Shown here piece by piece: positions 56,000 to 64,000 of a stretch of 64,000 nt of DNA (positions are counted from its first letter, which is position 1; each line of letters starts with the position of its first letter). Position numbers and translations under genes: made by a program. This stretch comes from Nymphaea colorata (lineage: Eukaryota > Streptophyta > Magnoliopsida > Nymphaeales > Nymphaeaceae): contig NC_045142.1 in the NCBI RefSeq assembly GCF_008831285.2, positions 17,919,354-17,983,353 of the forward strand, in the 5' to 3' direction. The notes under the pieces are model-generated. The model saw only the letters and a program-made list of their open reading frames with translations, searched no databases and was not told where the DNA came from.

Positions 56000-57143
56000 T
56001 AAGTTGACTATCAAATGTTGCTAAATGACTAAAAATTTATCACTAAAAACATCATCAAACAGGAAGATTAAAAGATGGTTTATAATATAGCGACCGTTTA
56101 TGATGTTTTTAACGATGGTTTATGGTGTTCAACACCGAGTTTTAAATGTTTATTCATTTAGTAACATCGGCCAGCCAGCTGATTTTAATATATACATACA
56201 TATAATAATATCATGGCCATCTTTTTAACTATTCAAGCAAGGTCGTAGCTGGACAAAAAACAACTTTCAAGATTTTTTTTTTTGTCCCAAGGAAATTGCA
56301 TCCCTGTCGCTTAATACCTTCAACTTCAAGTTGAAGGTCAAGGGTTTCATACTCAAGATGCCCTCCATAAGTAGGGATATAAATTAATTAAATATTCCTA
56401 AACCAATTAAACTGGTCCAATAAAGAATATTTGAAGCCGGTTGCCAACCAGAATCTAATTCAGTATACATTTTCATAACTGAATACGAATCTGATTCTAG
56501 TATTCAACTGATATCCGATAAATCTATACAAATTCTATATAAATGAACCTGGGTTTGCATTCAGTTATGGGTCCAACTCAGTAACTTCAGTAAAGAGTGG
56601 AACGGAAACCATTTACATTTCAACATTTTCTTGTTTTTGTCTTGACAAAGAATGCTCCATTGAAGGATCCAATAAAGGGCATATGTGTCATTTATCTTTT
56701 TATAGCGAAGGAAGTAATAAATGGATGGCAGAATTATTTCTTTACTATTTTCAGCAAGGCACTAGGATACTTTTTTGCAGTTTTTTTTTCCTTTTTTGGA
56801 GGGGTACGAGTAAAACATTTTTGTAGTGAAATAGAGACTGCTAAATGTTTCGTGTACACATCTTTTTCCCTTTCGCCGAAGGTGAAGATTTTATTTTGAT
56901 TAGAAGATTTAACTGATTGATTCACAAATTTTATTTACTAGTATTAAAATCATTGGAAGCTCATTTTTACTTCAAGAAAAAAGCCAAATAAAGGTTATAT
57001 ATTCAAAGACTCGTTTTAAGTAAACCTTGACAAAAGACAATAGTAATGATATTTTTCAAATTGGAAACATTATGTAAATATTCACAAGCATAAATTTATA
57101 AAAACAAAAACTTATATACATGTATATGTATATATATATATGT

Positions 57144-57147
<4 letters not shown>

Positions 57148-57203
<56 letters not shown>
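57148..57203. repeat. Compound (AT)n(AG)n microsatellite
   Basis: About 32 bp of AT followed directly by about 24 bp of AG, 14 bp from the stop codon of the DRB2-class gene. Confidence 0.9.
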
Positions 57204-57216
57204 TATAATTCCAAAA

Positions 57217-60200
57217 TCAGCAAGATCCCTTGACAAAGGATAAGGAACCATTTTTGCATCTTTTCACTACTATGACACAAACTACAAGATACGGCTTCAC
57301 TCCTTGCTGGTCAGCGGTGACCAAGACGACCACCGCACCTGAACAGGCGACGGCACCAGCATGACCTACACAAGATACCGCCGAATTGCACAGGAATGAA
57401 GATAAAATGCTCTGAATCAACATTAAAAAGAGACCTGATACAAAAAAGGTTTCACATTGATCATATCTGAAGCTTACCAAGCTCAGAATGTACAGCTGAA
57501 ATACTATCCTGCTCAGCAGCTTTCTTGTCACCCGGAGGTAAGAGCTGCTCATCATTTAACTTTGTGGGCTCCTTGACAGGTGATGCCACGGAAACTGGTC
57601 TAACAGATCCAATCTGGACGGGTGGGGCTGCAAAATTAACAGAAGAAACCTGGTTGCCTACACCTTCTGTCCTTGGCTTGGCAGAACACACTGGTATGAT
57701 GGGTCTTATAGTCACAGGTGGAGCCACTGCATGAGGCCGTCTAAAGCCTCTTAACCCTGCTGAGGAACCCAACTGCTCTGGTTGGCAATGTCGAACACTG
57801 GATAGGATTGGTTCATATGAATTTGGACTATGTGCTGGAAAATGCCGTGGGCTCGGATTTCTTGGTCTAAATCCAGCAGAGCCCCTGCATAGCCTCTCTG
57901 TATCTTGTGGTACTGAAGAATCTGCTTGACTTCCATGTGCCAAATCAAACCGTTCCTTCTGAATATGCTCTTTTTGAATTTCCTGCTTTTTGGAAAGGGT
58001 GTGCAAGGTACTAGAGAAGCAGTTATTATGGATGGTAGGCAGGCCTGAGCCTAACGTTGACTTCAAACTGGCATCTCCAGACCCCATTTCGGAACCACTG
58101 TCCTTACGTGCATCATCTTCCGTTTCCAGAGCTTTTGGCTCTATGCGGGAATCATTTGGAACATGTGAACCTTGTGCAGTGAAAGGATGGAAACTTTGGG
58201 ACCTTGAACTCAAATCAGTGTTCTGCCCACTGGAGCCAGTTTCCTTCTCTGAAGAGCCGCGTGGAAGCCATTGCTGATCCTCCATCTGGCTCTCATCAGG
58301 TAGTTCCTGTATTGTAACTTGGGACCTGTTTCTAGTATGAACAGGAATGGGTGAAGTAGCAGAATAAAATGGGGAAGGAGGAGCACAAGGACCTGCTTCT
58401 TGCTCAATTGAAGGGAAAAATTGGGCATCATTTGATGGGAAAACAGACCGTACAAATGGTAAGACTCCTGGGTTTGGGACAGGAGGTGGAAGAGCAAGAT
58501 ATCTAGTTTGTTGCTGCTGCTGCCACAATTGAAACCTAGCAACTTCAGGAGCAAAGCCGGCATATGTCCATCTTTGGTAATGCAGGGGATATAAGGATAC
58601 GGGAACAGATGGGTTCTTGTCCCTTGGACTGGACATGGGCTTCCTTCTTCCACGCTGCGAGTCATGTTGTGAAGGCTGTCGGTTTCCATCTGGAGGCCGC
58701 AAACTAGCTAACACTCTAGCTATAGTTACCTGTTCTTGTTCTTCACTGGATTCAGATCCCAATGATGGAGATGAAGATGACGGTGAGGAAGAAGAATTTG
58801 CATGTGGCACTACAGCAAATGGAGATAAAACATGTTAAAACATAGATGAATATATTCACCATAGAAATAAGAAACAGCTTCAACTGAATAAATAGGAGCA
58901 TCTTCAGTAGCTCACACGCGCAGCAACTAATACCTCTTGATGAAAAGCTTGTGAAATTGCACAAAGAACTTGACAACAGACGGCTGCCAAAAGGCCTTTG
59001 AAAAATGAAAACGCAAAAAAAAAAAAAAAAAAAAAAAAAAACTTTTTGTCAAGGAAGTGCTCCTAATATAATTGGTTTCATGTTTAGAGAAGCGAATCCG
59101 ACTAGCTCTAACTTCTATGTTACCTCCAGAATTGATCACTTAATAAGCTTAAATAAGTCAGTTACCCAGCATAAGGTAGGTCAGAATTTCAAAGGTTTTG
59201 TTGGGAAAATTTTGAGTTGAAAGTAGCAATTTTTAGTATTTGATAAATAAGATTTGCTTACATTGTTTTAGTGCGGACCAAGCAGCCATTGCAGCATTTT
59301 TTTGAGCTTGTTTCTTAGTCCTAGCAAGGTCACCTGTAAAGCTCATTCCTGCAAGCTCCACTGTACAGGAAAAGACTGGCATGTGTCCTGGTCCAGACCG
59401 CACAGTGGTATAAACTGGCAAATTTAGACCAGCTCTGTGTGCTGTTTCTTGGAGCAAATTCTTGTATACTCCAGTCTCATCCTACAAAAATTGAACAGTT
59501 TAATGATAAAACAAAACCCACACAAGCCCACTAATAACTGGCCTGCCAACCACATAACCCATATATGTGGTAACCAGATATATGCCAACAGTTAATATTA
59601 TATTAACTGTATCTAAACTATGCATACAACAACAGTTACAATTATGTAACAACTAACTAAACTCAGGAAATGGGAAGCTACCTTTTCATTATGTTCACAT
59701 GATGACAAATTCTCTCAATTCAACAACAAATTAATATTCACAATAAGCAAACTACATAGCCATCAGTCAGCTAACTCAGGACTGCTACAAATTTGTCAGA
59801 AATGGTCTCAATACAATGTTACTGGCCAACAGAGGAAGACAATCTATTTTTGTAGAACACTTGTTAACCTAAAATACCGATCACTTTTAAACACCAACTT
59901 TTCAAGTACCAGCCCCACCGTAAGTTCACTTATTTAAGCACTCTGATGCAGAAGGCCGGTTAACCACAGTACCATATAAGGTGTTTGCACAATGTTCCAT
60001 AAGACATGAAATTACCAACCCCCTAGTTGAAGTACATGGAGTAACCAGTTACAATTGTGACTATTAAACTAAATTTCATAAGACTAGATTTATCAGCACA
60101 AGTACAAGTGCAAACAAGCCCCTGCCTACTGTTCACTTTTGCATGTTAGATACACACATACCATGACCATCAATATCAGTCTTAGCAATTTCTCAGTGAA

Positions 60201-61358
60201 ACACTTTCTCAGAAAAATCTAGGATATCCCAATCCTAGAAGCTTGGTTCAAAATACAATATAAGTTAGGAAGGTGGAGATTGACCAGCATGATTCTTTTG
60301 TATAGATAGAAGAAAGCACAATTTGCAGTGTACGGGCAAAACGTCTTGATATCACTTAATGACAGTTAGGCAGGCAGACATACACACACGTGCGACATGC
60401 ACACATACACATGTATGTATTTATGTGTATGTAGTAAGTATGCAAAAGAAATACTTGTTGATTTTTAAACATGAAGAACAGCACCATATCAGACATATAC
60501 TGGTGAACCAAAATCTCATGATATTCCATTTTCTATAATCTAAATTGAAAATGTGAAAAATGAAGATAAAAGTTGCACAACAAAGAAATAAATAAAACTC
60601 TTGAGAATAAACTGTTATTATCTAGCAATAACATTGTGATTTTTCAAAATGTTACTAGATCAAGGGCTCAAATCATGTATTCAGCAGTGTTATGTACTGG
60701 TTGTGTGGGACATGGACACTGCATTTTGAATCTATGGAGACTCATATATAAAACAATGTCGGGAACTTATACAGAAAAAATAGTTGTATCTCGATATCTT
60801 AGATGTCGTCATCATCCAGACAAATAACAAAAGTGCTTGCATTCTATACATCCTGAAATATTTTGTCAGATTTTTCCAGTAACTACACACAGTCCATTAC
60901 AAAATACCTGAAAATCAACTAAAGTACTTAAAAATAAGAAAACTATTAAAGATTTTAAAAATATTGTAGAAGTGACTGACAGGTGCCACTCTTGAATCAG
61001 CCACTGAGTCGAATTTGTTTACCATGGATTCAAATCAATTCAGGCCAGCTGATAACACTGATTTTGAACTATCTAAGTTACATAGCATACGGACTGGATC
61101 AAGAACCCATACCAAGACTCTAGCAGCTAGTGATCTAGAAGGTCCCCTCTTTGAAAGAGTGCTGAGAGCCACCTCAGCAGCAGCATGTTCAGCTTGTCTC
61201 AGGGTACTGCAAAATGTAGGACTTTCAAAAATCTCGCCATTGAAGTTAACTGTAGCTTTGAACCGAGGTGCATGATCTGGCCCCTCCCGGATACAAGAAT
61301 ACGATGGGAGATTAAAACAGCTTCTCTGTGCTAGCTCCTGCAGCTGGTTTTTATACAT
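57217..61358 (-). CDS. DRB2: Double-stranded RNA-binding protein, DRB2 class
   Basis: Exons are 61358-61113, 59481-59262, 58809-57478 and 57365-57217, all GT-AG and in phase, giving about 648 aa. dsRBM 1 (residues about 1-70) begins MYKNQLQELAQRSCFNLPSY and ends STLRQAEHAAAEVAL. dsRBM 2 (about 83-155) has VYKNLLQETAHRAGLNLPVY and TKKQAQKNAAMAAWSALKQ. Both carry the basic KKQA- or RQAE-type helix that grips dsRNA. The architecture and motifs are those of plant DRB2/3/5 proteins, which bind dsRNA in small-RNA pathways. The long Ser/Pro/Gln-rich C-terminal region (about 490 aa) looks disordered and exceeds Arabidopsis DRB2. The last exon is the least certain; skipping its donor would end the protein at 57461 (604 aa). 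The ATG follows an acceptor (TCTCCAG-GC), so a 5'UTR intron precedes it. Confidence 0.9.
59015..59041. repeat. Poly(A) tract in DRB2-class intron 2
   Basis: About 27 consecutive A on the plus strand. Confidence 0.85.
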
Positions 61359-63209
61359 GCCTGGAGAAAGCAATCCCATTGAGAAAAAGATGAAGCACAA
61401 CATGCACAACAGGGAATAAACAAGGATTAGAAAAAAAGAAAGTAAGAATAACAGAACATGGTTAGAAAACAAAAACTTCAAAATTCTTAAAGTGCCAATG
61501 CTGCTTGCATATCCCAAAGTAGGCAAATTTTGATAGATAATTTCCTTCTTCTAAAACTAAGAAAAGATAAATAGCCAGTACTCTGCAGGCAGCACAATAT
61601 AAATGGAAAAAAAAAAAAACCAACCAGATTGTATGCAGTTATTCTTTTCATGCGTTTAAGGGTTCCTCAATAGAAGATTATAACTCACCTCTGCTTTTAG
61701 CACAGGATTTTGTGTGTGTCTAATCACTAATGTGGTTAGCACTGATGTGGGTGGTAGATGACACCCTTCTTGCAAATCAACCTCTCTTGTTCTTCCTCCT
61801 ACGAAAATCACAATCTGCCTTTGTCAATAAAACCAAGGACCAGATACAACTGCTTCAACCTCCTCACCACTCGATGCAAGTGTCACCACCTAAATGAGAA
61901 AATATGAACATCAATAAAAAAAATGTCCTAATCTAGATTCCAGCCGTACTTGCTTTCTAAATAAATGAAGTAGAAAAGAAAATCAGCTGAAAGTACGACC
62001 ACATGTCCATGCACAGAATGATACTCATAGTGCAAAGCATCATGTTCTCAGAAAATTAAAGCCAACACACTAACCTGAATAACAAAAATTTGGTGGTACT
62101 GAGTCGAAAAAATGATAGAAACTGATTAAAATGCTACAATTCTCCAAACAATACAATTAGGAACCCAGTGCAGCAGAAATTTCCTGCAGTACAAGCTGAC
62201 CTAGCATAGAAAGAGATAGATCACCACATTCACCACAGCCTGACGAAATTCATATATTTGAACTATAGGACCGATCCAACTTGCTGTAACATGACAAAAT
62301 GATATGAAACACCCTTACATCCAAGCAGTAGTGATCAAACAAGCATAGGGAGTCCCGAAACCTATACTGAGAGAACTACATATGAACAAAAAAGATATCT
62401 CGCGAAGAGAAAATCACATAAATTGCAAAGGAAACAGCAATCGCGGTAAGCAGTCCCAAGCTGTAGCAACTTAACGCCAAAAGGCCCACCACTTCATAAG
62501 CCAAATGGAAGTCATTGTGATGGAGTACTTGCCAATTCTCCAGCCAACAAACTCTAAGAAATGCATGACGAACCAGTCCGACCATGAAAGCGAAACTCGC
62601 TACCAGCAAGCTAAACCGACACGATTTGAATTCCACATTCCGATATACAATCCCAAACCACCAAAATAGCCATGTCATTGAACAACCTGGAGAAAATTAA
62701 GATAGAATGACCAATGGAGGACGCCAAAAGCGGGACAGAATGTTTCATAACTATAGTTCGATCATTCTATGTCCAATTTCCTCGAAAACAGGACATCAAT
62801 TTCCACAAAGAAATAAAGCATGTACTTCGATTTCAAACCCTAAGAACAAGGCGCGCCAGAAATTAACTCCAATGCGCCAATTGATTGGGGCGAAACCACC
62901 AGCCAGGAAGACCTAAAATGAAGGAAAGAGTTTACAAGGCCGCATAAACGATTGATGCATCCAAACAAGAGAAGATCGGACGCAAAAACCATCCCCAGAA
63001 GAACCCGGCGACAGAAAGACCCTGCTTGAAAAACCCTAACCACGGTGTTCTCGCAGCACAAACAATGAGAAAAGAAGGAGCTAGAGGGCGAAGGCGACAA
63101 GAAAAAGCATAGTTTCATATGGGATCTGAAGACCCACCGATGCTGCCGCAATTTCCACCGGAAACCAGAGAAACTCCGACCGCGGACGCTGGAATCGGCC
63201 GAATCTCAC
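61359..63209 (-). other. 5'UTR intron region of the DRB2-class gene
   Basis: Runs between the acceptor just before the ATG and a donor-like CGCG-GTGAGAT at 63209. It may contain further untranslated exons. The plus strand carries an AAACCCTAA telo-box at about 63031. No protein-coding exon was recognised. Confidence 0.4.
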
Positions 63210-63285
63210 CGCGGAGCACACGTCACTCCGCGTCCAAGCAGACAATGGGTAGAGAGTCGAAGCAGCAGAAATCTTTGTTTCACTT
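63210..63285 (-). other. Possible 5'UTR exon 1 of the DRB2-class gene
   Basis: GC-richer leader placed between the TATA box at 63313-63318 and the donor-like GTGAGAT. Inferred from spacing only. Confidence 0.35.
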
Positions 63286-63312
63286 GGTTTTACCAGTGTC
63301 AGCATAATTACG

Positions 63313-63318
63313 TTTATA
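63313..63318 (-). promoter_or_regulatory. TATA box candidate of the DRB2-class gene
   Basis: The minus strand reads GGGTATAAACG upstream of the probable leader. Confidence 0.45.
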
Positions 63319-63329
63319 CCCTCATATCT

Positions 63330-64000
63330 CTTACCATATTGCATTTCACCAGCTGCTCCTGCCCCTTGCTTCCGTAACGCCACGAATCCAGGACGCTGTA
63401 CGAGTGCGGGCTCTCAAGCATGTGTGTGTGTGGGTGCCCGTGTGTATGTGTATGATTTGGATGTAAAAAGGAGCTGCTTCAAGATCCTATAAGGATAATT
63501 TGGATCTCATCTCTATCAATCAAAATTTCTAATAAGCTAAAAGCTTATGACTCGTTTTAATAAGGGGCCGAGCCAAATTTTCATTTTATGGGACATTAAA
63601 TGTATGGTTAATAGATTTTTAATTGATTATAATAAGGCAGTGAATATATATTTACATAACTCATTTGATATATATATATATATAATGAATTGGATCTAAT
63701 CCATGTCATTTTAATTGAATTGCTCTAAAGTGACTTCAAACTTCTGCCAGTCGTGTAATAATAGAAAATTTCTCCCTTATCATCACTTTCCTTTAAGTAA
63801 CATAAAGTAGATAACCTAACAGGCAGGCTGCAAATGATGAAAATATGTTTATCATAAAGAGATTTGTTGTTTGTGACCCTGCTTCACTTTAATTGATATT
63901 TGAACAAAAAGATCACAGTAAACTTTTGGTATGAGTGGGGATAACATTTCTTTAAGCTAAATTTTTAATATATCACATTTTCAGGTGTATTTTGTAGACC
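63330..64000. other. Upstream flank, no gene seen
   Basis: Contains a TG-rich stretch near 63421-63450 and an (AT)n tract near 63668-63683. No coding exon was recognised. Confidence 0.5.

Larger units (their letters stand above)
53290..57216. other. AT-rich intergenic region
   Basis: No coding exon was recognised. It contains (AT)n tracts at 55150-55216, 55976-55999 and 57148-57179, an (AG)n tract at 57180-57203 and a candidate MITE at 55622-55937. Confidence 0.5.

Overview
The window is nuclear DNA of a flowering plant. It contains spliced genes for plant-specific or plant-type proteins, telo-box (AAACCCTAA) sequences, Ty3/gypsy chromoviruses, Ty1/copia sequence and AT-rich spacers. No rRNA, tRNA, CRISPR or prokaryotic-style operon was seen. 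The sequence does not let me name the species. Splice sites were read by eye and checked by reading-frame phase across every junction.

Layout. 1-1000 (-): 5' end of a monoacylglycerol-lipase-like alpha/beta hydrolase gene that runs off the left edge and uses a GC-AG intron. 1000-7650: spacer with one GC-armed hAT-like element. 7650-22464 (-): a complete six-exon OEP16-4-like gene (130 aa). Its 10.5-kb last intron holds chromovirus copy 1 (8008-13471) and a 5'-truncated copia element (14247-17406). 26200-29570 (+): RPL22 (eL22), with a telo-box, a 5'UTR intron, and three related C/D-type snoRNA candidates in its second intron. 31688-32293 (-): an intronless pectin methylesterase inhibitor-like gene. 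35960-47200 (-): an LYR-family MZM1-like gene (105 aa). Its 10.9-kb intron holds chromovirus copy 2 (37149-44066), which itself contains two nested hAT-like elements. 52147-53057 (-): a plant protein of unknown function with a uORF that overlaps its start codon. 57217-63300 (-): a DRB2-class double-stranded-RNA-binding protein gene (about 648 aa).

The genes do not form a pathway. Two encode small organelle proteins (chloroplast outer envelope and mitochondrial complex III assembly). Both have tiny exons separated by one giant intron invaded, in the sense orientation, by the same chromovirus family. The most notable items are the three structured snoRNA-like repeats in RPL22, the nested hAT-like family with GC arms (one copy carrying about 0.9 kb of gene-like sequence), the 23-bp direct repeat around the truncated copia element, and a low-divergence tract shared by the two otherwise old chromovirus copies.
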